Positions 19,135 to 29,724 are shown, counted from the first letter of the stretch. The stretch: 46,085 nt of DNA from Deltaproteobacteria bacterium (GCA_015492245.1 WGFM01000020.1:1-46085); one strand, 5' to 3'. Numbers and translations are program-made. Notes: generated by a model not told the origin, from the letters alone.

Positions 19135-20996
19135 TAAAGGAGATGGCAAGGCTCAGGGTTGTGGGCCCAAAGAGCCACAGGGACCACTGCATAGAGAGGC
19201 TACACGAACTCTCCATCATGCAGATAGAGACGGTGTTCGAAGAGAAGGAGGGATTCCTCAAGAGGGTGCCCATAGAGAGAGAAAAACTCGATGAGAAGAA
19301 GAGGCTTGAGGAGATGAGAGAGATGATTTCTCAAACACTCTCGGTTGTGCCCAGAACATACGGTGGGGAGCCAGAGAAGATAGACAAGCCCGCCATATAC
19401 GAGGAGTTTGAAGGGCTCACCCCTGTTATGGAGAGGGCAGCCCACCTTTACAGAAAGAGAGAAGAGCTCAAGGAAGAGCTCGAGAGGGTATCACGATACG
19501 AACACCTTCTGAGAAGCTTTGTGCCCATAATATCAGCCCTCGGGGGGCTGAAGAACATAGAGATAACAGGGCTTGTGGTGGATAGAACCATACCCGGTAT
19601 CCTCATGCTCATAGAAGAAGAGGTGAAAAGGCTTACCAAAGGGGCATATCAGTTCCATGCAAGGCCTGTTGATGAAGATACCGTTGCGGTGGTTATCACC
19701 TACCAGAGAAGATACTCTCCACAGATACGGCACATCATACTCGGTGAAGGGATAGACGAGATAAGGCTGCCAGAACAATACAGGGATATGCCGCTACTCG
19801 ATGCCCTCAAAGAGATGATAAGAAAGAAGGAGGTTCTGCCAGAAAGGATAGAGTCCTTGCGAAAGGAGCTTGAGACTATCGCCAGAAGCTGGGGGATGAG
19901 ACTCCATGGGCTTAAGAAGGCGGTAGAGGATGCCATAGAAGAGATAGAGGTGCTCCATTATTTTGGGGAGACAAGGTTCCTCTTCATAATAGAAGGGTGG
20001 GTGCCACGGGACAGGGTAGGGTACCTCCGCAGGGAGTTTGAAAAGGAGTTTGCAGAAGATGTTATAGTCGAGGAGCTTGAGCTTACGGCCGAGGAGCTCG
20101 ACAGGGCACCTGTCTGTATAGAGAACCCACCGTATATAAGACCCTTTGAGATATTCCTGAGGGCGCTTCCACCACCAAGGTATGGCTCTGTGGATCCCAC
20201 CCCTTATGTGGCGCTATTCTTCCCCACATTCTTCGGACTCATCGTTGGAGATGTGGGCTATGGGCTTGTGGTGCTGGCCACGGGGCTGCTTGTGAGGAGA
20301 AGATACAGGGAGAGGGGGTTCCTCAGGGATGCAGGGGTTGTGCTCTCTCTGAGCGGGGTGAGTGCCGTGGTCTTTGGCGTTCTGTTCGGTGAGTTCTTCG
20401 GCGGACTGCCTGAAAGATGGGGCTTCCATCCGCTATTCGAAAGGATGGAGGGACTGAAACTCTTCTTGCTCTTCACCCTGGGTATAGGTATTGTGCATAC
20501 GGCCATGGGGTTTGTCATAGGAGGCTTGAACCAGCTCAAAAGGGGTAGGCCCGGGAAGGCGGCAGAAAAGTTTACATCCCTCATACTCACTGTAGTTATT
20601 ATACTCATGGTGGCTGTGGTGTACAATTATCTTCCAGAGGGATTCTTGACACCACTGGTTGCGGTGTTTGTCGTCGGAGTGGCACTCCTTGTATGGCTTG
20701 AAGGGGTTGTTGGCCCCCTTGAGCTTGTAAGGAGTGTGGGAAGCATACTCTCCTATGTGCGTATCATGGCGGTGGGAACATCCTCTGTGGTGATGGCCGT
20801 TGTGGCAAACAAGATGGCAGGGATGAGCACAACTATACTTGGAGGCATACTTGTGGCCTTGCTGGTGCATCTACTGAATATATTCATGACATTCATAAGC
20901 CCCATCGTGCAGTCCATGAGGCTACAGTATGTGGAGTTTATGGGCAGGTTCTACGAAGGTGGTGGAAGGCTTTACAGACCTTTCAGCAAGAGATAA
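19131..20996 (+). CDS. atpI: V/A-type ATPase membrane subunit I (a)
   Basis: Subunit I is the membrane stator that forms the two ion half-channels beside the c-ring. The 621 residues have a cytoplasmic N-half (about 1-345) that binds the stalks and a C-half with 7-8 membrane helices. The conserved turn FFPTFFGLIVGDVGYGL and the LSYVRIMAVG helix, with the channel Arg, are visible. The GTG at 19131 overlaps the upstream stop and has GGAGAAGG 5 bases before it. An ATG at 19143 is an alternative with GGAG too close. Confidence 0.95.
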   Translation: MIKEMARLRVVGPKSHRDHCIERLHELSIMQIETVFEEKEGFLKRVPIEREKLDEKKRLEEMREMISQTLSVVPRTYGGEPEKIDKPAIYEEFEGLTPVMERAAHLYRKREELKEELERVSRYEHLLRSFVPIISALGGLKNIEITGLVVDRTIPGILMLIEEEVKRLTKGAYQFHARPVDEDTVAVVITYQRRYSPQIRHIILGEGIDEIRLPEQYRDMPLLDALKEMIRKKEVLPERIESLRKELETIARSWGMRLHGLKKAVEDAIEEIEVLHYFGETRFLFIIEGWVPRDRVGYLRREFEKEFAEDVIVEELELTAEELDRAPVCIENPPYIRPFEIFLRALPPPRYGSVDPTPYVALFFPTFFGLIVGDVGYGLVVLATGLLVRRRYRERGFLRDAGVVLSLSGVSAVVFGVLFGEFFGGLPERWGFHPLFERMEGLKLFLLFTLGIGIVHTAMGFVIGGLNQLKRGRPGKAAEKFTSLILTVVIILMVAVVYNYLPEGFLTPLVAVFVVGVALLVWLEGVVGPLELVRSVGSILSYVRIMAVGTSSVVMAVVANKMAGMSTTILGGILVALLVHLLNIFMTFISPIVQSMRLQYVEFMGRFYEGGGRLYRPFSKR

Positions 20997-21022
20997 GATA
21001 GCTGAATAAAAAGGAGGTGCCT

Positions 21023-21232
21023 ATGGAAGAGGGCCTTATAGCTATTGGTGCAGCCCTTGCAGTTGGCCTGTGTGCCCTGGCAACAGGGCTTGCACAGAGT
21101 AAGATCGGAGCAGCCGCCTGCGGGACCCTTGCGGAAAGACCAGAGCTCAGCGGCACCATGATAATCCTGCTTGCCATACCAGAGACCATGGTGCTCCTTG
21201 GGTTCGTTGTTGCATACCTGATACTGGGGTAG
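21023..21232 (+). CDS. atpK: V/A-type ATPase rotor subunit K (c)
   Basis: The 69-residue hydrophobic hairpin of two helices is the proteolipid of the c-ring. Helix 1 has the glycine/alanine-rich ALATGLAQSKIGAAA with Gln25. Helix 2 has the ion-carrying Glu54 in AIPETMVLLGFVVAY. This is the short, single-hairpin form, not the fused double hairpin of eukaryotes. Gln25 with Glu54-Thr55 would allow Na+ binding, but the same residues occur in H+ enzymes, so the ion cannot be decided. A strong AAGGAGGTG site lies 3 bases before the ATG. Confidence 0.94.
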   Translation: MEEGLIAIGAALAVGLCALATGLAQSKIGAAACGTLAERPELSGTMIILLAIPETMVLLGFVVAYLILG

Positions 21233-21239
21233 ACAGAGG

Positions 21240-21824
21240 ATGGGATATGCTGAGCTCATAAAGGCGGTTGAACAGGAGGGTAGAAGAGAGCAGGAACGCA
21301 TCCTCCAGGAGGCACGAAAGAGGGCAGAGGAGATACTCCAGAGGGCCCGAAAAGAGGCGCTCAAGACGAAAGAGGCCCTCCTCGAGAAGGCACGGGCAGA
21401 GCTTAGAGGTAGAGAATCTGAGGCAGTAAACCGGGCAAGGGCAGAGGCAAGAAAGATGGTGCTTACTGCCAGACAGGAAATACTCGACGAGGTGTTCAAA
21501 AAGGCGATAGGGCGAATAAGGGGTCTTCCACCAGATGACTATGGTGCGATAATAAAAGGCCTGTTCGACGAACTCCTTAAGGACTGGCAGACATCGGGTA
21601 TGGAAGAAGACCCTGTGGTGTATGTGGCAGAAGAGGATGCCAGGTTTCTCGAAGGTGTGGTGTACGATGTTGTGCCCACAAAGGAGGTGGCAGCAGGTGT
21701 GGTCTTCGAGTCCAGGGACAAGAAATACAGGGCAGAGAATACCCTCGGCTCGAGACTTACACGGCTCAGGCCAGACCTCATGGTGGCCCTTAAAGGTATA
21801 CTCTTCGAAGAATCCCTGCGGTAG
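21240..21824 (+). CDS. atpE: V/A-type ATPase peripheral stalk subunit E
   Basis: The 194-residue protein has a long N-terminal charged coiled coil (residues 1-95) and a compact alpha/beta C-terminal domain (VVYVAEEDARFLEG, then LRPDLMVALKGILF). This is the form of subunit E, which joins the membrane arm to the catalytic head. It lies between the K and C subunits as in archaeal-type operons, 7 bases after the K stop. Confidence 0.92.
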   Translation: MGYAELIKAVEQEGRREQERILQEARKRAEEILQRARKEALKTKEALLEKARAELRGRESEAVNRARAEARKMVLTARQEILDEVFKKAIGRIRGLPPDDYGAIIKGLFDELLKDWQTSGMEEDPVVYVAEEDARFLEGVVYDVVPTKEVAAGVVFESRDKKYRAENTLGSRLTRLRPDLMVALKGILFEESLR

Positions 21825-21837
21825 ACTGTAGATTCCC

Positions 21838-22890
21838 ATGGATATGGCATACACAAGTGCAAGAATAAGAGGGTTCAGGGCAAGGCTTCTGAGAAAGGAT
21901 GACTACCACTCACTTGTTGAAGCAAGAGGGGTGGAAGAATGTTTCGAGCTCTTGAGGGCCGGATACTATGGTGCGGATATGGACAGGGCATCGGTGCGAT
22001 TCAAAGATACATACCAGATGATAGACCATGCACTAACAGAAAACCTGAACAGCCAGATAGCCTCCATCTGGAAGATGGTGCCCGAAAAGCTGCATCCCCA
22101 CCTGAAGGCATTTCTCTATCCATGGGATGGTTACAATGTAAAGGCCACAATCAGGGTTGTTACAAAGGGTGGCAACAGGCAGAGGCTTGTAGACTCCCTA
22201 CTTCCCACAGGAAGGCTCACCACGGGTCAGCTCAAAGCTCTCGCTGCATCCCACAGCCTCGATGAGGTCGTAACCCATCTTTCGCTCTGGCGAGAACCCC
22301 TGGCAGGGGTGTTGAAAAGGGCGCTCAAGACATACAGGGTGCATAAAAGTATTCTACCCATTGAGGTGGCGATAGACAGGTATGTGCTTACAGGACCATT
22401 AAGGATGCTTACCCGTAGGGACAGGAATACCACGATAACCAGAAGGGTGCTCTCAGAAAGGATAGATGCCCTGAACATCCTGACCCTTGTCAAGATCCAC
22501 AGGGAGGGTTACAAAGAGGCAGAGTCCTTCTTCATAGAAGGGGGAAGGCTTATTAAGAGGAAAGGCTTCAGAAGGCTTGCCGGCATAGAGGACCGTGAAG
22601 AACTCTTCAGGGAGCTCTCTGATAGCATAGGGGAGAGTGGTCTAAAGGAACTCTTCAGCCCTCTTCATGTAGAGCAACCATGGATATTAGAGGAAAGACT
22701 CGAGGACCACATAACGAGGATTGTTGGTAGAGATGCGGTGGAAGAGCCCCTTACCATAGCCATACTCTTTGAGTATATCTACAAGAAGATAAGGGAGGTA
22801 AAGAACATAAGGCTCATTCTCAGGGGCAAGGTAACAGGTATGCCAGATAGCAGGATAAGGGAGGCCTTCATAGAACCATGGCGGGCTTGA
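21838..22890 (+). CDS. atpC: V/A-type ATPase subunit C (d)
   Basis: Subunit C couples the central stalk to the c-ring. The 350-residue, mainly helical protein starts YTSARIRGFRARLL and contains FLYPWDGYNVKATIR and the later repeat-like FEYIYKKIREVKNIRLILRG, the family's characteristic 'E-x-x-N-[IL]-[RK]-x-I-x-x-G' pattern. An ATG at 21844 is an alternative start two codons downstream. The 3' end overlaps subunit F by 13 bases. Confidence 0.93.
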   Translation: MDMAYTSARIRGFRARLLRKDDYHSLVEARGVEECFELLRAGYYGADMDRASVRFKDTYQMIDHALTENLNSQIASIWKMVPEKLHPHLKAFLYPWDGYNVKATIRVVTKGGNRQRLVDSLLPTGRLTTGQLKALAASHSLDEVVTHLSLWREPLAGVLKRALKTYRVHKSILPIEVAIDRYVLTGPLRMLTRRDRNTTITRRVLSERIDALNILTLVKIHREGYKEAESFFIEGGRLIKRKGFRRLAGIEDREELFRELSDSIGESGLKELFSPLHVEQPWILEERLEDHITRIVGRDAVEEPLTIAILFEYIYKKIREVKNIRLILRGKVTGMPDSRIREAFIEPWRA

Positions 22891-23207
22891 TCGTCATAGG
22901 CCCCGAGGATATGATAAGGGGATTCAGGCTTGCAGGGTTCGAGGTGATGGAGGTATCCGGGGAGGTCGATGCCACAGCCCTTACAGAAAGGCTCGAGGAA
23001 GAGAAGGAGTACACAATCATATTCATGGAAGAGGGGTTCTTCAACTCCATAGCCGATGAGGTCATGGGAAGGATAAGAAAGAAGGGGCTTCCTGTCATAG
23101 TGCCCCTGAGTGTGTCCGCAGGCTGGAAAGAGAGGGTTAAAGAAGAAAGCCCTGTGGCAAGGCTCATAAGAAGGGCCATAGGGTATCACATAAAGATTAA
23201 GAAGTAA
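22878..23207 (+). CDS. atpF: V/A-type ATPase central stalk subunit F
   Basis: The 109-residue Rossmann-like protein starts LIVIGPEDMIRGFRLAGF and continues with YTIIFMEEGFFNSI and LPVIVPLS, as in subunit F, the small rotor subunit that binds subunit D. The length is normal. It overlaps subunit C and is 6 bases from subunit A. Confidence 0.93.
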   Translation: MAGLIVIGPEDMIRGFRLAGFEVMEVSGEVDATALTERLEEEKEYTIIFMEEGFFNSIADEVMGRIRKKGLPVIVPLSVSAGWKERVKEESPVARLIRRAIGYHIKIKK

Positions 23208-23213
23208 GAAGGC

Positions 23214-24965
23214 ATGGCACAGGCTGTAGAGACAAGGGGAATTATATATGGTGTGTCTGGTCCCGCGGTGGTTGCAAAGGGGCTTAAGGGTGCAAGGATG
23301 CACACCATATGCTATGTGGGAGGTAGGGGGCTGCTTGGCGAGGTCATACGCATAGAGGACGAGTTCGCCACCATACAGGTATACGAGGATACCACAGGCC
23401 TCAGACTCGGCGAAGAGGTGGTCTCCTATTCGGAACCCCTTATGGTAACCCTTGGGCCAGGGCTTCTCTCCGGTGTGTTCGACGGCATCCAGCGCCCCCT
23501 TAAGAGGGTGAGAGAGCTGTCCGGCATATTCATAACCAAGGGGCTTAAGCTCGACTCACTTGAAAAGGAAAGGGTCTGGCAGTTCACACCCCTTAAAGAA
23601 AGGGGTGATACCGTAAGGGCAGGCGATGTGCTTGGCACTGTGCCAGAGGGACACATAACCCACAGGATAATGGTTCCACCATACATGGAAGAGGGTGTAA
23701 TAGGGGATATTGCCGGAGGTGAAGTGAGGGCGGATGAGCCTGTATGCACCCTTGAGGATGGCAGAACCATGGGGCTTTATCAGCGCTGGCCTGCAAGAAA
23801 GAGAAGGCCCTTCAGAGATGCCCTTCCCCCTTCAGAGCCATTCGTAACAGGCCAGAGAGTATTCGACACACTCTTTCCCGTGGCAGAGGGTGGTGTGGCA
23901 ATACTGCCAGGTGGGTTCGGCACAGGCAAGACCATAACAGAGCATACCATAGCGAGGTTCTCTGTCTCTGACATAGTGATATACATAGGGTGTGGCGAGA
24001 GGGGCAACGAGATTACCGAGGTCCTGAGAGACTTCCCCCAGCTCAAAGACCCTGTAACAGGCCATCCCCTGAGCGAAAGAACGGTCATAGTGGTAAATAC
24101 ATCCAACATGCCTGTGGCAGCAAGGGAGGCCTCGGTGTTTACAGGCGTAACCATTGCAGAGTATTTCAGGGACATGGGCTACAGGGTCTCCCTTATGGCC
24201 GATTCCATATCGCGCTGGGCCGAGGCATTGAGGGAAATCTCCTCACGGCTTGAGGAGATGCCAGGAGAGGAGGGCTACCCACCCTATCTTGCAACAAGGC
24301 TCGGCACATTCTTCGAGAGGGCTGGTAAGGTCCGCTGCCTCGGTGATGGCGAGAGAACAGGCTCTGTAACCACAATAGGGGCTGTGAGCCCCCCGGGGGG
24401 AGACTTCTCAGAGCCTGTAACACAGGCTGCCATGAGGTTTACAGGCGCACTCTGGGCACTCGATACGGAGCTTGCCTACAGAAGACACTTTCCCGCTGTG
24501 AACTGGCACAAGAGCTACAGCCTCTATTACTATCAACTTAGAAGATGGCTCGAAGAGGGTGTGGCACCAGACATGCCAGAGCTGAGGGAAGAGCTCATGA
24601 CGATACTGCAGAAAGAGGCAGAACTCGTAGAGGTGGTGCAGATAGTGGGCACAGAGGGGCTTCACGATGAAGACCGCCTCACCCTCGAGATTGCAGATGT
24701 CATAAAAGAGGCATTCCTGAGGCAGAATGTGTTCAACCCGAAGGATGTCTTTGCAACATACACCAAGCAGTACTGGATGCTGAAGGCCATATTTGCCTAC
24801 AAAAGGAGCGCAACAGAGTCTCTCAAGGCGGGTGGCTATCTGGAAAAGATATTGAGCCATCCTGTGCGAACAAAGTTGATGGATATGAGAAACATAGACA
24901 ACGAAGAGATAGAAAAAGAGGGCCGAAGCCTTGTTGAGGAGATAGAAGGAGCCTTCACGCAATGA
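23214..24965 (+). CDS. atpA: V/A-type ATPase catalytic subunit A
   Basis: The catalytic subunit of the head is 583 residues long, the normal size. It has the N-terminal beta barrel ([13 protein letters not shown]), the bulge domain specific to V/A-type A subunits (about 110-190) and Walker A GGFGTGKT. Further matches are [13 protein letters not shown] and the [20 protein letters not shown] motif. The Walker A is GGFG where many relatives have GPFG, which is tolerated. The stop overlaps the subunit B ATG. Confidence 0.97.
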   Translation: MAQAVETRGIIYGVSGPAVVAKGLKGARMHTICYVGGRGLLGEVIRIEDEFATIQVYEDTTGLRLGEEVVSYSEPLMVTLGPGLLSGVFDGIQRPLKRVRELSGIFITKGLKLDSLEKERVWQFTPLKERGDTVRAGDVLGTVPEGHITHRIMVPPYMEEGVIGDIAGGEVRADEPVCTLEDGRTMGLYQRWPARKRRPFRDALPPSEPFVTGQRVFDTLFPVAEGGVAILPGGFGTGKTITEHTIARFSVSDIVIYIGCGERGNEITEVLRDFPQLKDPVTGHPLSERTVIVVNTSNMPVAAREASVFTGVTIAEYFRDMGYRVSLMADSISRWAEALREISSRLEEMPGEEGYPPYLATRLGTFFERAGKVRCLGDGERTGSVTTIGAVSPPGGDFSEPVTQAAMRFTGALWALDTELAYRRHFPAVNWHKSYSLYYYQLRRWLEEGVAPDMPELREELMTILQKEAELVEVVQIVGTEGLHDEDRLTLEIADVIKEAFLRQNVFNPKDVFATYTKQYWMLKAIFAYKRSATESLKAGGYLEKILSHPVRTKLMDMRNIDNEEIEKEGRSLVEEIEGAFTQ

Positions 24966-26311
24966 TAGAGCCCATTACGAGATACTACCGCACTGTCAAG
25001 GATGTTACAGGCCCCCTTATATTCGTAACAGGATTGAGGAAGGCAAGCTTTGGTGAGATGTGCACCATAAGGCTTGCAGACCAGGAGGAGCGGCTGGGGC
25101 AGATACTCAAACTGGAAGGCGAGCTTGCCATAATAGAGGTGCTCGAGGGAACAAGCGGGATAGACTCCGAGACCACCACCGTGGTGCCAAAGGGGGATAT
25201 TGCAAGGGTGGGGGTGTCCCGTGAGATGCTGGGCAGGGTCTTCGATGGTGTGGGAAAGCCCAGGGATGGACTGCCACCTGTGATACCTGACAGATACATC
25301 GACATAAACGGCCTTCCCATGAACCCTGCCTCAAGGGAAAAACCCGACTACTTCATACAGACAGGCATATCTGCAATAGATGGGCTCAACACCCTTGTGA
25401 GGGGGCAGAAGCTTCCCATATTCTCATGCGCAGGGCTTCCTGCAAACGAGCTGGCACTGCAGGTGGTGAGGCAGGCCAGGATTTCAGAGAAGGAGGAACG
25501 CTTCTGCGTGATACTGGGGGCCATGGGGATAACCTCACGGGAGGCATTCTTCTTCATGGAAAGCCTTGCAGAGAGCGTGGCGCAGGAGAGGACCATAGCA
25601 TTTATAAACCTCGCAGGTGAGCCCACCACAGAAAGGCTCTTCACACCCCGTATAGCCCTTACCGTTGCAGAATACCTGGCATTCGAACATGACTACCAGG
25701 TCATGGTGCTCCTTACAGACATGACGGCCTACTGCGAGGCCCTGAGAGAGATAGCAGGGGCGAGGGACGAGATACCCGGCAGAAGAAGTTATCCAGGCTA
25801 CATGTATACAGACCTTGCAACCCTGTATGAACGAGCAGGTAGAGTCAGGGACAGGGCCGGCTCTGTAACCATAATGCCCATACTTACCATGCCGGAAGAT
25901 GATATAACACACCCTGTGCCAGACCTTACGGGTTACATAACAGAAGGGCAGATTGTGCTCTCAAGGACACTTCACAACAAGGGCATATATCCTCCCATAG
26001 ATGTGTTGCCGTCCCTTTCAAGACTCATGAACCTCGGCATAGGCAGGGGCAGGACCAGAGAGGACCACCGAAAGATCGCGGACCAGCTCTATGCATCCTA
26101 TGCAAGGGGATGTGAGGTAAGGCGCATAGTGTCCATAGTGGGCATGGAGGGTCTGACCGAGCTCGACAGAAAATACCTCTTCTTTGCCGACGAGTTCGAG
26201 CGGAGATTCGTAGGACAGGGCGAGAAGGAGAGGGCCATAGGGGAGACCCTCGAGCTCGGGCTGGCGCTTCTCAAGATACTGCCAGAGACAGAGCTTGTAA
26301 GGTTGAGGTAA
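24962..26311 (+). CDS. atpB: V/A-type ATPase regulatory subunit B
   Basis: The 449-residue non-catalytic head subunit is related to subunit A but lacks a Walker A motif. It shows [20 protein letters not shown], the [14 protein letters not shown] stretch and [21 protein letters not shown], as in archaeal-type B subunits. It overlaps subunit A by ATGA and is followed one base later by subunit D. Confidence 0.97.
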   Translation: MIEPITRYYRTVKDVTGPLIFVTGLRKASFGEMCTIRLADQEERLGQILKLEGELAIIEVLEGTSGIDSETTTVVPKGDIARVGVSREMLGRVFDGVGKPRDGLPPVIPDRYIDINGLPMNPASREKPDYFIQTGISAIDGLNTLVRGQKLPIFSCAGLPANELALQVVRQARISEKEERFCVILGAMGITSREAFFFMESLAESVAQERTIAFINLAGEPTTERLFTPRIALTVAEYLAFEHDYQVMVLLTDMTAYCEALREIAGARDEIPGRRSYPGYMYTDLATLYERAGRVRDRAGSVTIMPILTMPEDDITHPVPDLTGYITEGQIVLSRTLHNKGIYPPIDVLPSLSRLMNLGIGRGRTREDHRKIADQLYASYARGCEVRRIVSIVGMEGLTELDRKYLFFADEFERRFVGQGEKERAIGETLELGLALLKILPETELVRLR

Positions 26312-26312
26312 G

Positions 26313-26933
26313 ATGTATTATACCCCTACACGATATACCCTTTTGAGACTCAAAAGGCGCGGTGAGACCCTCACCAGGGGCATGGAGCTTATAAGGAGAA
26401 GACGAGAGGCCCTTACGAAGGAGTTCATGAGCCTTGTGGAAGAGTGCCTCAGAAAAAGGGATGCCCTTACGGACCATATACAGAGGGCACAGCGTAAACT
26501 GGAGTTCGCAATGGTGATGAACCCAGCAAGTGTTGAGTCCTTAAGCTGTGCGGCAAAGAGGGATATATCCATAGAGGTGAAGGTAAAGAACATCTGGGGC
26601 GTTAATGTGCCAGACATAGAGGAGATACCACTTTCGAGGGGGCTTAAGGCGATGGGGGTATCGGCCCTTCTGGAGAGTGCCCAGACAATCGAGGCAGCCC
26701 TCGAGTTCGAATCCATAATGGCAGAGCTTGTAAGGATAGCCTCAAGGGAGACAAGGCTTGTGCGTATTGGCGAGATGATAAGGAAGGATACCAGAAGGAT
26801 CAACGCCCTTGAAGAGGTGGTATTGCCACAGCTTGAAAGGAACATAAGGGCCATAGAGCGCATACTCGAAGAGAGGGAGAGGGAAGAGGTCTTCAGGCTC
26901 AAGCGCTACAAATCGAGGAAAAGGAGATACTGA
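26313..26933 (+). CDS. atpD: V/A-type ATPase central shaft subunit D
   Basis: The 206-residue protein is two long helices forming the rotating shaft. The N-terminus PTRYTLLRLKRR and the C-terminal RRINALEEVVLPQLERNIR match the D family. The C-terminal tail is highly basic. It is the last ATPase gene, so the order is G/H-I-K-E-C-F-A-B-D and all core subunits are present. A ZIP transporter begins 5 bases later. Confidence 0.95.
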   Translation: MYYTPTRYTLLRLKRRGETLTRGMELIRRRREALTKEFMSLVEECLRKRDALTDHIQRAQRKLEFAMVMNPASVESLSCAAKRDISIEVKVKNIWGVNVPDIEEIPLSRGLKAMGVSALLESAQTIEAALEFESIMAELVRIASRETRLVRIGEMIRKDTRRINALEEVVLPQLERNIRAIERILEEREREEVFRLKRYKSRKRRY

Positions 26934-26938
26934 ATAGC

Positions 26939-27673
26939 ATGGACCCACAACTTGCAAGCACCTTGCTGTACAGCACCATTGCAGGCATTGCCACCCTCGG
27001 GGGGGTATACCTCATATTCCTCAACGAGGAGTGGACCCGCAAGAACTCCATCTTCTTCTTGAGCTTTTCAGGTGGGGTGGTGCTCACAGTTGCGTTTACA
27101 CACCTTCTGCCAGAGGCATTCTCAATAAACCCCCATTCCTTCGGGGTGGTTCTTGCCACAATAATAGTCTACTACATAGTGGAACACTCGATAGCCATAC
27201 ATACATGCAAGGAGGACGAGTGTGAGGTGCATCCCATGGGGGTGCCGGCATTCATAGGCATAACAGCCCACTCACTCATAGACGGGCTTGTCATAGGTGT
27301 GAGCTTCGAGGCAGACTTCACAATGGGCTTTATCACAGCCATAGCGGTCATACTCCACAAGTTTCCGGTGGGTATAACCATAACTTCCATACTGGTGCAT
27401 TCTGGTTTCAGGAGAAACAAGATTGTTGCACTCGGATGGATGGTTGCCCTTGCAACTGTAGCAGGTGCGCTGGGGGCATATGTCTTTGTAAAGAGTGTGG
27501 AGCAGGACATTCTGGGACTTCTTCTGGCCTTTTCTGCCGGCTCCTTCATATACATAGGCGCATCGGACCTCCTGCCAGAGACCCACAAAAACATGAACAG
27601 GCTCAACATAATGCTTGTATTGGCAGGGGTTGTTCTGGTATATTTAATTGCTCATCTTACAGGAGGTCATTGA
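26939..27673 (+). CDS. ZIP family metal transporter
   Basis: The 244-residue membrane protein has about eight helices in the ZIP pattern. Helix 4 carries AHSLIDGLVIGVSF (the H-S-x-x-D-G metal site). Helix 5 carries HKFPVG where most ZIPs have HE/HK-x-P-E-G, so the second-site Glu is Val. TFTHLLPEAF-like text in helix 2 and DLLPETH near the end also fit. Metals are probably Zn2+ or Fe2+. It sits between the ATPase and purine genes, and its stop lies 4 bases before the purB GTG. Confidence 0.88.
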   Translation: MDPQLASTLLYSTIAGIATLGGVYLIFLNEEWTRKNSIFFLSFSGGVVLTVAFTHLLPEAFSINPHSFGVVLATIIVYYIVEHSIAIHTCKEDECEVHPMGVPAFIGITAHSLIDGLVIGVSFEADFTMGFITAIAVILHKFPVGITITSILVHSGFRRNKIVALGWMVALATVAGALGAYVFVKSVEQDILGLLLAFSAGSFIYIGASDLLPETHKNMNRLNIMLVLAGVVLVYLIAHLTGGH

Positions 27674-27677
27674 TAGA

Positions 27678-28970
27678 GTGATACCACGCTATACAACCGA
27701 AGAGATGGCCCGTATATGGAGTGATGAGAACAGGTTCGCCACATGGCTCAGGGTGGAGATTCTCGTGTGCGAGGCCCTGGCAAAAAGGGGCAGGATACCA
27801 GAGGCAGCACTCAGGAGGATAAAGAGAAGGGCAAGGTTCGATATGAAGCGTATAGAGGAGATAGAGAAAGAGGTCAAACACGATGTTGTAGCCTTTCTCA
27901 CATCTGTGGCAGAGAATGTTGGCAGAGACTCACGCTACATACACATGGGGCTCACCTCTTCCGATGTGATAGACACTGCGTTCGCAGTGCTCCTCAAGGA
28001 GGCGGCAGAGCTCATAATAGAGGACCTCAAAGAGCTTCTGGTGGTGCTCAAAAAGAGGGCACTCGAGCATAAAGATACGGTCATGATAGGAAGATCCCAC
28101 GGGGTGCATGCAGAGCCAACGACCCTGGGGCTTAAGTTCGCCGTATTCTACCAGGAGATGCGGAGAAACCTTGAACGGATGGAAAGGGCCAGGGATGTGG
28201 TCTCCTGCGGGAAGCTCTCAGGTGCGGTGGGAACATTCTCCAACATCGAGCCCTATGTGGAAAGATATGTGATGAGAAGGCTGGGGCTCACACCTGAGCC
28301 AGCTGCCACACAGGTGGTCCAGCGCGACAGACACGCCGAGTTCTTCCTCACCCTTTCTGTAATAGCCTCTTCCGTGGAGAAGATAGCCGTGGAGATAAGG
28401 CACCTGCAGAGAACCGAGGTGCTCGAGGCAGAAGAACCCTTTACCTCAGGCCAGAAAGGCTCATCCGCAATGCCACACAAGAGAAACCCCATACTGAGTG
28501 AGAACCTCACAGGCCTTTCGCGTCTTGTAAGGGGATACGCAGTTAGCTCGCTCGAGAACATAGCTCTATGGCACGAAAGAGATATAAGCCACTCGTCTGT
28601 GGAGAGGGTGATAGCACCAGATGCAACCATAGTGGTGGACTTTATGCTCAAAAGACTTACCGGTGTGCTTGAGGGACTGGTGGTATATCCCGAGAGGATG
28701 AAAAGAAATCTGGAACTCCTTAAGGGGCTTGTGTTCTCACAGAGGGTGCTTCTCAAACTGGTGGAAAAGGGCATGACAAGAGAGGATGCCTACAGGATTG
28801 TGCAAAGATGTGCCATGAAGGTGTGGAAAGAAGAGATGGATTTTAGAGAGGTTCTCAAGAAGGATGAAGATGCAATGGCTCTGCTCAAACCACAGGAGAT
28901 AGACAGTTGCTTCAAACTGAAACCCTATCTTGAACACATAGACTACATCTTCAAGAGGGTATTTGTATAA
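27678..28970 (+). CDS. purB: Adenylosuccinate lyase
   Basis: PurB acts twice in purine synthesis, splitting fumarate from SAICAR and from adenylosuccinate. The GTG at 27678 gives 430 residues starting IPRYTTEEMARIWSDENRF, exactly where the family starts, and AGGAGG lies 11 bases upstream. Farther upstream starts would overlap the transporter. Motifs are HMGLTSSDVIDTA, GRSHGVHAEPTT and the flexible catalytic loop GSSAMPHKRNPI. It heads the purine genes here. Confidence 0.96.
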   Translation: MIPRYTTEEMARIWSDENRFATWLRVEILVCEALAKRGRIPEAALRRIKRRARFDMKRIEEIEKEVKHDVVAFLTSVAENVGRDSRYIHMGLTSSDVIDTAFAVLLKEAAELIIEDLKELLVVLKKRALEHKDTVMIGRSHGVHAEPTTLGLKFAVFYQEMRRNLERMERARDVVSCGKLSGAVGTFSNIEPYVERYVMRRLGLTPEPAATQVVQRDRHAEFFLTLSVIASSVEKIAVEIRHLQRTEVLEAEEPFTSGQKGSSAMPHKRNPILSENLTGLSRLVRGYAVSSLENIALWHERDISHSSVERVIAPDATIVVDFMLKRLTGVLEGLVVYPERMKRNLELLKGLVFSQRVLLKLVEKGMTREDAYRIVQRCAMKVWKEEMDFREVLKKDEDAMALLKPQEIDSCFKLKPYLEHIDYIFKRVFV

Positions 28971-28992
28971 ACAGTAAGGGAGGAAAGATGCC

Positions 28993-29700
28993 ATGGTTAC
29001 AAAGGGTAAAAAGCTCTACGAGGGCAAGGCAAAGATACTCTACGAGACTGACAACCCTGACCTTCTGATACAGTACTTCAAGGACGAGGCAACCGCCTTC
29101 AATGCCCAGAAAAAAGGTGTCATAAGGGAAAAGGGTGTTATGAACAACACCATATCCACAAGGCTCTTTGGCCTGCTCGAAGAAGAGGGGATAAAGACCC
29201 ACTTCGTTGAAAAACTCGGCGATAGAGAGATGCTCGTCAAGAGGCTGGAGATAATACCAGTGGAAGTGGTGGTGAGAAACATGGTTGCAGGAAGTCTTGC
29301 CAGAAGGCTGGGGCTTGAAGAGGGAAGACCCCTTGAAGAGGTGGTGGTAGAGTTCTACTACAAAAGCGATGAACTGGGAGACCCCATGATAAATACCTAC
29401 CACATTCGTGCCTTCGGTTTTGCAGAAGATGAGGAGGTAGAAAGCATGGTGACCAGTGCCCTGAGGGTGAATGATATTCTGAAAAAGTTCTTGGATGAAA
29501 GGGGCATACTGCTTGTTGACTTCAAGCTCGAATATGGCCGACACCATGGAGAGATACTCCTGGGTGATGAGATAACACCGGATGGATGCAGGCTGTGGGA
29601 CAGGGAGACTCTCGAAAGACTCGACAAGGACAGGTTCAGAAGAGACCTTGGGAAGATAGAGGAGGCATACGAAGAGGTGCTCAGAAAGGTTATGAACTGA
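28993..29700 (+). CDS. purC: SAICAR synthetase
   Basis: PurC joins aspartate to CAIR using ATP. The 235 residues are full length, with KKLYEGKAKILYET at the N-terminus, the central EVVVRNMVAGSLARR and the end LGDEITPDGCRLWD. An AGGGAGGAAAG site precedes the ATG. A membrane protein of unknown function comes between it and purS. Confidence 0.96.
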   Translation: MVTKGKKLYEGKAKILYETDNPDLLIQYFKDEATAFNAQKKGVIREKGVMNNTISTRLFGLLEEEGIKTHFVEKLGDREMLVKRLEIIPVEVVVRNMVAGSLARRLGLEEGRPLEEVVVEFYYKSDELGDPMINTYHIRAFGFAEDEEVESMVTSALRVNDILKKFLDERGILLVDFKLEYGRHHGEILLGDEITPDGCRLWDRETLERLDKDRFRRDLGKIEEAYEEVLRKVMN

Positions 29701-29724
29701 CAGGGACACAGATAAGGGGCTTCG

